Origin: an uncultured Bacilli bacterium
Lineage (GTDB): Bacteria; Bacillota_I; Bacilli_A; RF39; UBA660
Assembly (NCBI GenBank): GCA_934085595.1
Contig: CAKOHK010000005.1
Coordinates: 1 to 64,000 of the forward strand
DNA: 64,000 nucleotides
Reading direction: 5' to 3'
Both the position numbers and the translations under genes were made by a program. Of the stretch, positions 43,335 through 53,203 are shown in pieces. The notes beneath the pieces were generated by a model. It searched no databases. It was not told the DNA's origin and saw only the letters and a list, made by a program, of their open reading frames with translations. How positions within the stretch are numbered: position 1 is the first letter of the stretch; every line of letters starts with the position of its first letter.

Positions 43335-43745
43335 TTATATTCCTTCTAAATTAGCTTCCATTATTCTATTAGAAAATCCTTTACTTATATCATATCTTAC
43401 ACATACTCTATAATTATTAAGCTCTTCATTATTAACAGGATTCTTAAGTATAGTTTTATTATTTTTATCTCCCACTATATACCCTTTAGATATAAGTTCA
43501 TCTACATATACATAATTACATACAGTATAGTTTCTATTATTACTATCTACATCTAATTTAAGATGTTCTAAATTATCATTAGCCCATTCATATGAAGCAC
43601 TCTCTATATTTTTAACTTTAATATCTAAATCTCTTTTTAAAGCATCTTCTTTAGTACTTATTATATTAGGTATAACAAGCGCACTTACTATTCCTATAAG
43701 TACAACTGTAATTAACATTTCAATTAAAGTAAAACCTTTTTTCAT
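43335..43745 (-). CDS. Type IV pilin-like (pseudopilin) protein
   Basis: The 136-aa protein has the prepilin motif KKG|FTLIEML followed by a hydrophobic helix (ITVVLIGIVSALVIPNII). The short globular part has two Cys (NYTVC, YRVC), possibly disulfide linked. It starts 1 bp after the end of eno and precedes proS. Together with the GspE/PilB-like ATPase at 58 kb it may belong to a competence-like or type IV pilus whose other parts are outside the window. Confidence 0.8.
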   Translation of the reverse strand: MKKGFTLIEMLITVVLIGIVSALVIPNIISTKEDALKRDLDIKVKNIESASYEWANDNLEHLKLDVDSNNRNYTVCNYVYVDELISKGYIVGDKNNKTILKNPVNNEELNNYRVCVRYDISKGFSNRIMEANLEGI

Positions 43746-43746
43746 A

Positions 43747-44982
43747 TTATCCTCTATTAATATTTTCTTCTATTTCAAGTAATCTATTAAACTTACAGAT
43801 TCTCTCTCCTCTACTAACACTGCCAGTTTTAATAAAAGGTATTCCAAGTGCAACAGCTGCATCTACTATAAATGTATCTATTGTCTCTCCACTTCTATGT
43901 GACATAATACAAGTATAATTATTTTGTTTAGCAAGTACTATAGTTTCTAAAGTTTCAAAGAATGTTCCTATTTGATTAGGTTTAATAATAATAGAATTAC
44001 ACATATTATTTTCTATTCCCTTTTTAAGTTCATCTTTATTAGTAACAAATAAATCATCCCCAACTATATTAATCTCTTTGCCAAGAGTTTCTGTTATTAA
44101 TTTAAATCCTTCATAATCTTTTTCATCAAAAGCATCTTCTATTGATATAATAGGATACTCTCTTACAAGTTCCATATAATAATTTAATAATTCTTCTCTA
44201 TTTAAAAACTTATCATCTATTTTATATGTTTCTTTTTCTTCATTATAAAGACTACTTGCCGCTACATCAAGAGCTATAAATACATCTTTACCAGGAATAT
44301 ATCCAGCTGATTCAGCAGCTTTAACTATGTATGAAAGAGCACTTCTATTATCTTTTAAATCAGGAGCAAATCCTCCTTCATCTCCAACTCCAGTAGAAAA
44401 TCCATTTTCTTTTAACAATCCTTTTAATGAATGAAATACTTCACTAGCACATCTAACACCTTCTTTAAATGTACTAAACTTAGGTACTATCATAAACTCT
44501 TGTATATCAAGAGTATTCTCAGCATGAGCTCCACCATTAATAATATTAAACATTACTTTAGGTATCTTTTTCTCTCTTTGATTTAAATACTCATAAACTT
44601 CTTTCCCAGCATCATTACTCGCAGCCTTAAGACACGCAATAGATACGCCGATCATCGCATTAGCACCAAGTTTAGATTTATTACTAGTTCCATCAAGACT
44701 AATCATTAAATTATCAATAGTCTTTTGTTCTCTAGCATCTATTCCAATCAAAGCATCTCTAATAACAGTATTAACATTATTAACTGCCTTTAAAACGCCT
44801 TTTCCAAAATACCTCTCATCATTATCTCTAAGTTCAAGAGCCTCTTTAGCACCAGTAGAAGCACCACTAGGTACACCAAAAACACCATAAGCTCCACTTT
44901 CTAAAATAACTTTAACTTCAACCGTAGGATTACCTCTAGAATCAAGAATCTCCCTTGCTTTTACATCTTTAATCTTACTCAT
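43747..44982 (-). CDS. eno: Enolase
   Basis: The 411-aa enzyme converts 2-phosphoglycerate to phosphoenolpyruvate. Motifs are AREILDSRGNPTVEV, GGAHAENTLDIQEF, SIEDAFDE, GDDLFVTN, IKPNQIGT and SHRSGET, with the usual metal-binding acids. The length is slightly below the usual ~430. The C-terminus ends in FNRLLEIEENINRG. It is the first gene of the run with the pseudopilin gene and proS. Confidence 0.97.
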   Translation of the reverse strand: MSKIKDVKAREILDSRGNPTVEVKVILESGAYGVFGVPSGASTGAKEALELRDNDERYFGKGVLKAVNNVNTVIRDALIGIDAREQKTIDNLMISLDGTSNKSKLGANAMIGVSIACLKAASNDAGKEVYEYLNQREKKIPKVMFNIINGGAHAENTLDIQEFMIVPKFSTFKEGVRCASEVFHSLKGLLKENGFSTGVGDEGGFAPDLKDNRSALSYIVKAAESAGYIPGKDVFIALDVAASSLYNEEKETYKIDDKFLNREELLNYYMELVREYPIISIEDAFDEKDYEGFKLITETLGKEINIVGDDLFVTNKDELKKGIENNMCNSIIIKPNQIGTFFETLETIVLAKQNNYTCIMSHRSGETIDTFIVDAAVALGIPFIKTGSVSRGERICKFNRLLEIEENINRG

Positions 44983-45012
44983 AACTCTACTCCTCTTATT
45001 TTATATAATCTA

Positions 45013-45045
45013 ATTATACTATTTTTTTTATAAATATGCTATAAT
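45013..45045. promoter_or_regulatory. Divergent promoter region eno / femX-like
   Basis: A minus-strand -10 TATAAT (45013-45018) serves eno. A plus-strand -10 TATAAT (45040-45045) serves the transferase gene, followed by AAAAGGAGAA before ATG 45072. The -35 elements are poor on both sides. Confidence 0.6.
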
Positions 45046-45071
45046 ATTTATGAATAAAAGGAGAATTAAAT

Positions 45072-46310
45072 ATGCGTATAGAAATTATATCAAAAGAAGT
45101 ATTCACATCATTTGCAAGTAAACACTTTCTAAAAAGCTTTTTTCAAACAACAACATATGGAGACTTTGCAAATAAAGGAAAATATTCATCAATGTACATC
45201 GGAGCATATAAAGATGGCAAATTAGTCGCAGCATCTCTAATATTATCAAAAGAAATATCTTTTAAAGTTAAATATGGTTATGCCCCACGTGGTTTTCTAA
45301 TAGATTATTTTAACACTGAACTATTAACAGAATTTACAAAAGCTATAAAAGGTTTCTTCTTCACTCGTGGATACGCATTCATAAAAATAAACCCAGAAAT
45401 AACATATGCTACTATAGACTATAAAAATAAAACAAAACAAATAAATAAAGAAAGTGAAGAATTAATATCAACACTTAAATCACTAGGATACAACAAACTA
45501 AAAAATAATTTATATTATAGTTACATATTACCAAAATACACTCCTATTATTTATTTAAATGAATATCAAAAAAAATCAAATAACTTAAATGATATATCAA
45601 AAAATGGTCTAAATATTAAAGTAGGAGATCTAAAAGATATAGATAAGTTTTATACTTATTTAAATACATCTTATGATAAACACACAAAAGATTATTATAA
45701 TGTACTTTATAGTGAATTTTCTAAAACTAATAGTGTAGACTTATTATTAATAGAATTAAACTATTCTTTATACATTAAATACTTACAAAAAATATATGCT
45801 GAAAAGCAAGAAGAAAATGATAAAATAAACACTTTCTTTAAACAAAATCCTAATGATGATGAGTTATATCACAAAAAATTAGAATCTGACAAAGAACTTA
45901 ATGATATAAATAATTCAATAGCCTTATCAAACAAAAGATTAGAACTTACAAATATGGAAGTTGTTGGTTCAGCTCTAATTATTAAACAAGATGAAAGAGC
46001 TACTCTTCTATCTTTTGGTACTAAAGAAATAGAAAAAGATATTTATGTAAAAACATTTATTATAAACTCTCTTCTTGATAAATATAAAAGTGAAAACTTT
46101 ATGTTCTTAGATTTATATGAAATTATTGGTAGTTTAAATGATGAAAACATTTATAGTAAAAAACCAGACTTTAAACTTGAATATAATCCATCAGTATATG
46201 AATACATCGGAGAGTTTGATTTATCAATAAGTAAAACACTACATAGAATATTACTAACAACAAATAAACTTCAAAAAGAGTTCTCAAGAAAAGTAGAAAT
46301 AATGGATTAA
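45072..46310 (+). CDS. FemABX-like aminoacyltransferase
   Basis: The 412-aa protein has the GNAT-pair FemX fold: an N-terminal TTTYGDFANKGKYSSMYIGA segment, APRGFLIDY, and a helical coiled-coil arm (about 235-300, KIYAEKQEENDKINTF) as in FemA/B/X. These enzymes add amino acids from aminoacyl-tRNA to the peptidoglycan stem to build interpeptide bridges. The acceptor and the residue added cannot be told from sequence. Confidence 0.82.
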   Translation: MRIEIISKEVFTSFASKHFLKSFFQTTTYGDFANKGKYSSMYIGAYKDGKLVAASLILSKEISFKVKYGYAPRGFLIDYFNTELLTEFTKAIKGFFFTRGYAFIKINPEITYATIDYKNKTKQINKESEELISTLKSLGYNKLKNNLYYSYILPKYTPIIYLNEYQKKSNNLNDISKNGLNIKVGDLKDIDKFYTYLNTSYDKHTKDYYNVLYSEFSKTNSVDLLLIELNYSLYIKYLQKIYAEKQEENDKINTFFKQNPNDDELYHKKLESDKELNDINNSIALSNKRLELTNMEVVGSALIIKQDERATLLSFGTKEIEKDIYVKTFIINSLLDKYKSENFMFLDLYEIIGSLNDENIYSKKPDFKLEYNPSVYEYIGEFDLSISKTLHRILLTTNKLQKEFSRKVEIMD

Positions 46311-46339
46311 AAATAACGGTGTTAAACCGTTATTTTTTC
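46310..46339. terminator. Bidirectional terminator, convergent genes
   Basis: AAATAACGGT-gtta-ACCGTTATTT with a T run on the right and an A run on the left. It serves the femX-like gene and the YfhO-like gene. Confidence 0.85.
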
Positions 46340-48837
46340 TTACATCTTTGAATTACAATATTACATACAAATAATATAATACCACTTATACTAGCAATAA
46401 CACCTATATTCTTAAATGGTGAATTATATTCAAATATTATATTATATTCTCCACTATTTATTTTAAATCCAATAAATCCATAATTAACTTTTTCATAATC
46501 TATCTTTTTACCATTAACATATATACTAAAGCCATCTTGATATGGAATACTAGTTATAAAATAACCATCTTTTTCACTCTTAACACTAGCATATATCTTA
46601 TCCCCTTTAGTTTTATCTTTATCTATATTAACTTTAGTTATATTACTATTAGTATTCTTAATATCACTATAATCTAAATAATATAGTCCTATATCACTAA
46701 TATTATAGTTACCCTTAGAAAAACGAACTAAAACTTCATCATTATCTTTTAAAGATATTACATAAGTAAACTCAGTATTTCCATTATAATATTTCCATTC
46801 ATCACAAGTAAGAGAGTTCTTCTCGCCATTAATACTTATTATTCTATCTCCAACACTGCAACTTTGCCTATTATTAATCTTAAACTTAATAAATATTATT
46901 TTATCTTTCACATAATCAGGAACACTAAACTTAATATAATCATTCTTATTAGTACTAAAACTATAACTATTATTTTCATATTTATAATTTATACTACTAT
47001 CAATAACATTAATATCATTAAACTTAATTATATTAGAATTATAATTACTATTACTCTTACTATCAGTAACACTATGTTTTAATAATAATTCATTATTATA
47101 TGGAAAACTATATAAAGAAGCATCACTATAATTAATATTATTATAACTTATATACATAAGAGGTAACACTTCATTATTCTCATATAAACATATTTTATTT
47201 GTACACTTAACAGGATTGTATCCAATAACATTCTTATCTTCATAATTAATAATATATTCTTCATTCATAAACATATGAAATAACAAATTATTATTAGCAC
47301 TAGTAATAAGTCTATTTCTTGACTGCATAACATTATTAAATACATCAAAATAAAACTTATTATAATCTATATTATATAATGAAGAATATATATTACTCTG
47401 ATACATATTAATATTACTATATATATTATTAACATTATAACTTCTATTACTACTAACACTTATTCTATAAAAATCTTTATCATTTATACTATTAACTAAT
47501 TCTTTTTCACTATTATAATCATTAAAATATTTAAGATTCTTTAACACTAAATCACTATTTTCATTTATAACTACAAAACTAATTAAACTAATCAAAACCA
47601 CATAACACATAAATATATTATTATGTTTATATTTCCTACATAAACTAAATACTATAAAACTAACTATAATTTCAATAACTATATAATAACTATAATAACT
47701 ATTCATAATTAAACTAAATATAACTATCACACTTATTATAACAAATACACCCCTAACCTTAAGAGTGTCTATATTCTTAAAGAAACATGCTATGCCTATA
47801 GAATACATAGTCAAAAAAGGAATCAAAGCTTTAGCGTCAATATACATAGTTGCATTTAATATATAATTAAATGTTGGAAAAATAAATATCAAAGAAAGTA
47901 CAATAAATAAAAATCTATTTTCTTTTTCTTTACTATAAAATAAATATATAAGTCCAAATAAAACTATAGATGTAAGACCTACTCCATAAGAATTATACAT
48001 CAAATAAGATAAATTAAACTTAGGTACTAATAAATCAAATAAACTAATATTTATAGGAGAATCCATTCTATTACTAAGGACACTATAAAACTCTGGAACA
48101 ATTAATATACCAGAAACAAGCACACCAATTATAATAGGAAATATAAACTTACATCCATCTCTAAGAAATAATTTAAAATCTTTATATCTACCCTCTTTAA
48201 TATAATAATAAACACCATAAACAACTATACATATAATTGATGGAATACTATAGTAATAACTCATAAGAATAATTAAAAGAGTACTTATAGATAACAAATC
48301 GCTTCTATTTTTATCAAAATATCTATTTACCCCAAACAAAGCACTTATCAAAAAAGGCATATAATTAATAAACATAATATGTCTATGAGAATGAAATACT
48401 AAAGAAGAAGATAGCATAAAACAAATACTTGTAACTAAAGACACATTATAACTAAACTTATTCTTTCTTAAAAATAAATAAAACAATACACCACTTACAA
48501 TAACTAAAATAATACTACTATACATCAAATAATCTCTCATATTAACAAAAGGAAGTAAATAAGAAATCATTATAACAGGATTAAATAATCCATAATAAGC
48601 ATAATTATATATATTTTGTCCAGCACCTAAATTAAAAGCAAAATCAGGAAAAATATCATGAGTACTATAAAACAAAGTTCTAAAATATTCAGGAATAACA
48701 CTATGCTGAGATAAATAATCAATATAACTTGCCCAAATATATTTATCTTGAAGAATTATAATAACCCCAAAAACAAATATTACTATTAAAAGTAATATGT
48801 TTATTAAATCTCTATTTTTATTTAAAAACTTTTTCAT
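46330..48837 (-). CDS. YfhO-family multi-pass membrane protein (GT-C-like)
   Basis: The 835-aa protein has about 12 membrane helices in the first ~430 residues, a large extracytoplasmic beta-rich domain (about 440-790) and a last helix near the C-terminus. This fits YfhO-type membrane proteins that glycosylate lipoteichoic acid or exopolysaccharide. The acidic D in the first loop (QDKYIWASYIDYLSQH) may be the catalytic site. Asn, Ser and Tyr are very abundant in the outer domain. No glycosyltransferase partner is adjacent. Confidence 0.72.
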   Translation of the reverse strand: MKKFLNKNRDLINILLLIVIFVFGVIIILQDKYIWASYIDYLSQHSVIPEYFRTLFYSTHDIFPDFAFNLGAGQNIYNYAYYGLFNPVIMISYLLPFVNMRDYLMYSSIILVIVSGVLFYLFLRKNKFSYNVSLVTSICFMLSSSLVFHSHRHIMFINYMPFLISALFGVNRYFDKNRSDLLSISTLLIILMSYYYSIPSIICIVVYGVYYYIKEGRYKDFKLFLRDGCKFIFPIIIGVLVSGILIVPEFYSVLSNRMDSPINISLFDLLVPKFNLSYLMYNSYGVGLTSIVLFGLIYLFYSKEKENRFLFIVLSLIFIFPTFNYILNATMYIDAKALIPFLTMYSIGIACFFKNIDTLKVRGVFVIISVIVIFSLIMNSYYSYYIVIEIIVSFIVFSLCRKYKHNNIFMCYVVLISLISFVVINENSDLVLKNLKYFNDYNSEKELVNSINDKDFYRISVSSNRSYNVNNIYSNINMYQSNIYSSLYNIDYNKFYFDVFNNVMQSRNRLITSANNNLLFHMFMNEEYIINYEDKNVIGYNPVKCTNKICLYENNEVLPLMYISYNNINYSDASLYSFPYNNELLLKHSVTDSKSNSNYNSNIIKFNDINVIDSSINYKYENNSYSFSTNKNDYIKFSVPDYVKDKIIFIKFKINNRQSCSVGDRIISINGEKNSLTCDEWKYYNGNTEFTYVISLKDNDEVLVRFSKGNYNISDIGLYYLDYSDIKNTNSNITKVNIDKDKTKGDKIYASVKSEKDGYFITSIPYQDGFSIYVNGKKIDYEKVNYGFIGFKINSGEYNIIFEYNSPFKNIGVIASISGIILFVCNIVIQRCKKK

Positions 48838-48857
48838 AACTAATCCTATATTTTATA

Positions 48858-49736
48858 TTAATATGCTGGTACACCATAACCATAAATACTATCATATCCA
48901 ACTGGATAAGTATTTCTTTTAACTGTATTTCCATCATTTCCAGATATATATGTTACATTATTTCCACTAACACTTTCAACAATACCAACATGATCGGCAA
49001 CACCATCTCTACTATTTTTCCAGTCAAAGAATATTATATCTCCAGGATTTGGTACATAACTACCAGTTTGCCATCTATTATTTTGTTTAAACCAATCAGC
49101 CCCTGCACTACAAAGAGCAAACTTAGGAACAGTACTATTTAAATAACCAGCTTGATTAGCAACCCAACTTACAAATATAGCACACCAAGCAGCAGATTGA
49201 TTACGTCCATAATACCAAGTTCTATATGGTTCACCTCCAACATTTCCAAGTTGAGCAGCAGCTATCTGTACCATCTTTTGTGAACCAGTACCAGTAACAC
49301 CAGTAGTACCACCACTACCAGCAGGACCAACAGGTCTTTGAACATTATCATGAGCTTCCATAGCTCTTCTTATTGCTTCCTTATATTCTTCTTCCCTCTT
49401 CATATCATATTGATTCTTAGCATCATCAATTCCCTCTCTAGTAGCCATTTGATAACAATTAAATCCATCATTAAACCCAATAACACCAGTAACCAAATTA
49501 AGAATTGTAGGAACTAAAAATATAATAATCGCAGCCATAGTTTTATTAATCATACCTTTTAATATACCGTTAAAAGAACTACTTTTATCTTCCCCCTTAA
49601 ACACATAATTAAGTAAAGTAATCATGACACTTAAAATAAGTATAATAGGCGCCACAACACATATTATTTTAATAACTATTTTAATTATATAAAGAACATT
49701 AAGTACTCTATAATCTTGACATATTGACAATAACAT
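48858..49736 (-). CDS. Membrane protein with C-terminal CHAP amidase domain
   Basis: The 292-aa protein has a hydrophobic N-terminal part with two helices (about 15-45 and 65-85) reminiscent of VirB2/TrbC pilin-like proteins, a charged linker, a Gly/Thr-rich stretch and a CHAP domain (about 155-292). The CHAP domain holds catalytic Cys in SAAWCAIFVSW and His in VADHVGIVES. CHAP enzymes cut peptidoglycan cross-links or amides. The fused anchor suggests a wall-remodelling part of a secretion or pilus system rather than a free lysin. Confidence 0.78.
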   Translation of the reverse strand: MLLSICQDYRVLNVLYIIKIVIKIICVVAPIILILSVMITLLNYVFKGEDKSSSFNGILKGMINKTMAAIIIFLVPTILNLVTGVIGFNDGFNCYQMATREGIDDAKNQYDMKREEEYKEAIRRAMEAHDNVQRPVGPAGSGGTTGVTGTGSQKMVQIAAAQLGNVGGEPYRTWYYGRNQSAAWCAIFVSWVANQAGYLNSTVPKFALCSAGADWFKQNNRWQTGSYVPNPGDIIFFDWKNSRDGVADHVGIVESVSGNNVTYISGNDGNTVKRNTYPVGYDSIYGYGVPAY

Positions 49737-49753
49737 TTAATCACATCCTTACA

Positions 49754-50428
49754 TTAAATAATATTTTTCTCTTCTATATTATCATTAAACTTATATACTT
49801 TAGCAGGCTTAGTACCTCTAAATATAGCTTGCTCATTAATATCTCTAATTATGTTAGAAGTAATCATTTTCTTTCTAAAGTTTCTTCTATCTAATTTTCT
49901 TTCTAAAATAGTTTCACATACGCCCTGTAATTCAGGTAATGTAAACTCATATGGAAAGAATCCCTTTAATATATTTGTTTTAACTATTCTTTTCTTAAGT
50001 TCAAGAGTGGCACGATCAAATATCTCATTATGATCATAAGCCATAGTTGGCATATCTTTTATATCAAACCACCCAGCATCACATGTTTTAAGTGTATCCT
50101 TTAATATAGTTACAGTTTTAGCATCTATAATACCTATAAAACCAAACGCAATCATTCTCTTAAGCGGAGATCTATTTATATTATCAAAGTAATCATAGAA
50201 AAATAAATTATCATTCACAATCCCAGTTTTTTCAGCAAGTTCTCTTTTAGCGGCATTCATAATAGTTTCATTATTATACATAGCTCCACCAGGTAAAGCC
50301 CATAGTCCATAAAAAGGTTCATTTTTTCTCTTAACAAGTAGCACTCTTGTTACACCTTTAATTACAGTAAATAAACAAATATTTACATGTATACCAATAT
50401 TATTATATAAAGGATTCTTAAGTTCCAT
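49754..50428 (-). CDS. NrtR-like Nudix/winged-helix regulator
   Basis: The 224-aa protein has a Nudix domain (about 10-140) and a C-terminal winged helix (LPELQGVCETILERKLDRRNFR in part), the NrtR layout that controls NAD metabolism via ADP-ribose. The Nudix box reads GGAMYNNETIMNAAKRELAEKTGI in outline, with Lys in place of the second Glu of the REUxEE core. That fits the non-hydrolytic NrtR group. The start is ATG 50428 with AGGAGTG. No NAD genes are nearby, so the regulon is unknown. Confidence 0.75.
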   Translation of the reverse strand: MELKNPLYNNIGIHVNICLFTVIKGVTRVLLVKRKNEPFYGLWALPGGAMYNNETIMNAAKRELAEKTGIVNDNLFFYDYFDNINRSPLKRMIAFGFIGIIDAKTVTILKDTLKTCDAGWFDIKDMPTMAYDHNEIFDRATLELKKRIVKTNILKGFFPYEFTLPELQGVCETILERKLDRRNFRKKMITSNIIRDINEQAIFRGTKPAKVYKFNDNIEEKNII

Positions 50429-50447
50429 AATAATCACTCCTAATATA

Positions 50448-50475
50448 ATTATAGTGTAATTACTACACAAGTCAA
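50448..50475 (-). promoter_or_regulatory. Promoter of the Nudix regulator
   Basis: -35 TTGACT (50470-50475), 16-bp spacer, -10 TATAAT (50448-50453). Confidence 0.7.
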
Positions 50476-50504
50476 ATACTTTTTAAAAAACAAATCACAT
50501 TTCA

Positions 50505-50546
50505 ATAAAAAAGTTCTAAATCTTAAACATATAAGATAAAGAACTT
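50505..50546 (-). terminator. Terminator of surface protein 3
   Basis: Minus strand stem AAGTTCT / AGAACTT with a nested ATCTTA / TAAGAT pair, followed by TTTTTT. Confidence 0.75.
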
Positions 50547-50553
50547 AAATATA

Positions 50554-52620
50554 TTAATTTTTAACTGTAAATATAGTTTTACCTGCTTCATTATTAAACT
50601 TATCTGCTTCATCTTGGCTACGAGCATAACCATTTTTTATTTTACTAGACAAAAACATATCACTCATATCTGTTACGTTTGATGTATCAAAACTACTTAA
50701 ATCCAAACTTGTAGCACGACTAAAAGAAAACATACTACTCATATTAGTTACTTTTGATGTATCAAAATTACTTAAATCTAAACTTGTTGCTTGACTCTCT
50801 CTAAACATATAACTCATATCAGTTACATTTGATGTATTAAAATTGCTTAAATTTAAACTAGTTGCTTGACTGCCATAGAACATTTTATACATAGCAGTTA
50901 CTTTTGATGTATCAAAACTACTTAAATCGAGGCTTGTTGCTTTACTATTATTAAACATACCTTCCATATTAGTTACATTAGAAGTATCAAAACTACTTAA
51001 ATCCATACTTGTAGCTTGACTACCTGAAAACATATAATTCATATCTGTTATGTTTGATGTATCAAAACTACTTAAATCTAAACTTGTTGCTTGACTACCT
51101 GAAAACATAAGACCCATAATAGTTACATTAGTAGTGTTAAAACTTCTTAAATTTAATGTTGTGGCTTGACTATTTTCAAACATACAGCCCATATTAGTTA
51201 CTTTTGATGTATCAAAACTACTTAAATCTAAACTTGTAGCTTGACTCCACTCAAACATAAAACTCATATCTGTTACGTTTGATGTATCAAAATTACTCAA
51301 ATCTAAGCTAGTGGCTTTACTGCCATCAAACATAAAACTCATATCTGTTACTTTTGATGTATCAAAACTACTTAAATCTAAACTTGTCACTTTACTATCT
51401 CTAAACATATTACTCATATCTGTTATGTTTGATGTATCAAAACTACTTAAATCTAAACTTGTAGCTTGACTATTTCTAAACATATTACTCATATTAGTTA
51501 CTTTTGATGTATCAAAACTACCTAAATCTATACTAGTGGCTTGACTTTGATAAAACATACCACTCATATCAGTTACATATTTATCATTAATCATATAACA
51601 CAATTCAGTAGTTACTGGATCAGTCGATTCATGATCAGTTAAATAAACATGCCATCCATTTGTATCAGAATCAAAAACGTATCCATATTGTCCATCTACA
51701 AATGTTGTAGCCCCTTCATCAGTTGAACATCTTCTTTGACCTTTAATATATAAGTTATTTATATCACTATCACTTAATTTTACATTAAGTGTTATATTCT
51801 CTTTTTTAGCTTTAATGTTATATTTATTATCAGTTTGAATAGTACTATTAGTTCCACCCATTAATTTAATTGATGTATTTATTGTATTATTATTCTTATT
51901 AATATCTAAACTATGATTTCCAAGTTCTACATCATTAAATATTACTGTACCCTTTTCATCAGTAGTTCCCGTCATTGGATTAGAATGAAGTGTTACTTCA
52001 CTATTCGCTACAGGTGTTCCATCTGCATTAGATATATTAAGTGTAAGATTATATGTATTGTAAGCAGGAACTATTCCAAGCACACCATAGAACTTTTTAC
52101 CTTGATTATAATTTTGAGGTTTATTTGTATAATTTATAAATTCAATAGTTACAGTATATGTATGTGTTTCACCTGGTAATATAAGCACTGCTTCTTTATA
52201 TGGATATAATACTTTATTAGTTTCAGCAATTACTTCTGCAGTTTCTGGAACAACAACATTATCAGTATTATCACATGTACCTCCAGTAGCTCCACTACTT
52301 GTACATTCACTTCTTATAACAAGTTCATTTTTTTGAATCTCATTATATAGTTTCTGCCAACCTAAAGTATAATAAGCTTCTTCATTACCAGTATTTACTA
52401 CAGTAATAGTTTTAGTCATAATCCATCCAGGCTCTATATTAGTTGCTTTTACTTCTTTTCCATCAGTATATTTAAGTTCTAACTTTGTAGTATCCACATT
52501 TATTGTTTCAGCTACATCATTACCACTAACAGTTAAACTAAAATAAGCATATGTGAGACCAACTGTTAATAAAAATACTGCTACCAGCATACTTACAAAC
52601 ATAAACTTTTTATCTTTCAT
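50554..52620 (-). CDS. Surface protein 3: TasA-type N-terminus plus BspA/DUF285 repeats
   Basis: This 688-aa protein is a paralog of surface protein 1: the first ~290 residues are very similar (SipW-type signal GLTYAYFS, TasA-like and Cna-B-like domains). It then has 12 BspA/DUF285 repeats of 25 residues (SLDLSSFDTSKVTDM) from about 355 to 660. The repeats are more uniform than in protein 1. It ends in GYARSQDEADKF without a wall-anchor motif. The promoter has the 13-C tract and a 20-bp spacer, so expression is probably phase variable. It sits directly behind tRNA-Arg. Confidence 0.87.
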   Translation of the reverse strand: MKDKKFMFVSMLVAVFLLTVGLTYAYFSLTVSGNDVAETINVDTTKLELKYTDGKEVKATNIEPGWIMTKTITVVNTGNEEAYYTLGWQKLYNEIQKNELVIRSECTSSGATGGTCDNTDNVVVPETAEVIAETNKVLYPYKEAVLILPGETHTYTVTIEFINYTNKPQNYNQGKKFYGVLGIVPAYNTYNLTLNISNADGTPVANSEVTLHSNPMTGTTDEKGTVIFNDVELGNHSLDINKNNNTINTSIKLMGGTNSTIQTDNKYNIKAKKENITLNVKLSDSDINNLYIKGQRRCSTDEGATTFVDGQYGYVFDSDTNGWHVYLTDHESTDPVTTELCYMINDKYVTDMSGMFYQSQATSIDLGSFDTSKVTNMSNMFRNSQATSLDLSSFDTSNITDMSNMFRDSKVTSLDLSSFDTSKVTDMSFMFDGSKATSLDLSNFDTSNVTDMSFMFEWSQATSLDLSSFDTSKVTNMGCMFENSQATTLNLRSFNTTNVTIMGLMFSGSQATSLDLSSFDTSNITDMNYMFSGSQATSMDLSSFDTSNVTNMEGMFNNSKATSLDLSSFDTSKVTAMYKMFYGSQATSLNLSNFNTSNVTDMSYMFRESQATSLDLSNFDTSKVTNMSSMFSFSRATSLDLSSFDTSNVTDMSDMFLSSKIKNGYARSQDEADKFNNEAGKTIFTVKN

Positions 52621-52626
52621 ACATGT

Positions 52627-52701
52627 ACCTCTATTCTCTATTTATAATTATATCAGTACCCCCCCCCCCCCATGTCAAGTGGCAAACAAAAAGCAAACAC
52701 T
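52627..52701 (-). promoter_or_regulatory. Phase-variable-type promoter with 13-C tract (surface protein 3)
   Basis: Minus strand: GTTTGC-TTTTT-GTTTGCC element (52681-52701), -35 TTGACA (52673-52678), a 20-bp spacer (52653-52672) with 13 consecutive G (plus-strand C at 52659-52671), -10 TATAAT (52647-52652), then TAGAGAATAGAGGT. A change of the tract to 10 would restore the 17-bp spacing of the sister promoter at 17731-17802. Confidence 0.85.
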
Positions 52702-52730
52702 ATAAGTTTAATGTTCACTTTAATTTTCAC

Positions 52731-52807
52731 TGGCGTCCCCGATTGGAATCGAACCAACGACCTATTGCTTAGGAGGCAATCGCTCTATCCTACTGAGCTA
52801 CGAGGAC
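52731..52807 (-). tRNA. tRNA-Arg (anticodon CCT)
   Basis: The minus-strand acceptor GTCCTCG pairs with CGGGGAC, the anticodon stem and loop is TTGC-CTCCTAA-GCAA with CCT in place, and the T-arm has GTTCGATTC. The CCA is encoded (52731-52733). It reads AGG codons. A -10 TATAAT at 52822-52827 lies in the 3' end of the upstream gene. Confidence 0.95.
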
Positions 52808-52822
52808 AAAAAAGATATATAA

Positions 52823-53203
52823 TTATATCCATCTAGGTATATATAAGTTTCTAGTATACCCATCAAGATATTTATTATATAACATAATTATTGAATTTAC
52901 TATATAAAGTAATATATCTTTTTCACCCTTAGGTGCTTTAAGTACCTTTAAATGATTATTTAAATTATTTCTAAATTCTCTATCATCAAAATATTTATTA
53001 ACTGCATTATTAAGCGCAACAGCTCTTTTTAATGCATTTTTTTCTTTTTCATCAACACCGAATATATAAGATTGATATATCTGAATAACTTTATCACTCA
53101 TCTTATCATTTTCACTAAATCTCTCATTTATAATCTTATAATAGTCTTTACAATATTTAATAATAATTTTATTTCTTAAAAACCTATTTTCCACTATAAT
53201 CAC
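52823..53203 (-). CDS. Hypothetical protein, 126 aa
   Basis: I do not recognise this protein. It is soluble and mostly helical. It starts at GTG 53203, which overlaps the rseP stop codon by 4 bases (GTGA), so it is translated with rseP. Its 3' end contains the -10 of the tRNA-Arg promoter. Confidence 0.65.
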   Translation of the reverse strand: MIIVENRFLRNKIIIKYCKDYYKIINERFSENDKMSDKVIQIYQSYIFGVDEKEKNALKRAVALNNAVNKYFDDREFRNNLNNHLKVLKAPKGEKDILLYIVNSIIMLYNKYLDGYTRNLYIPRWI

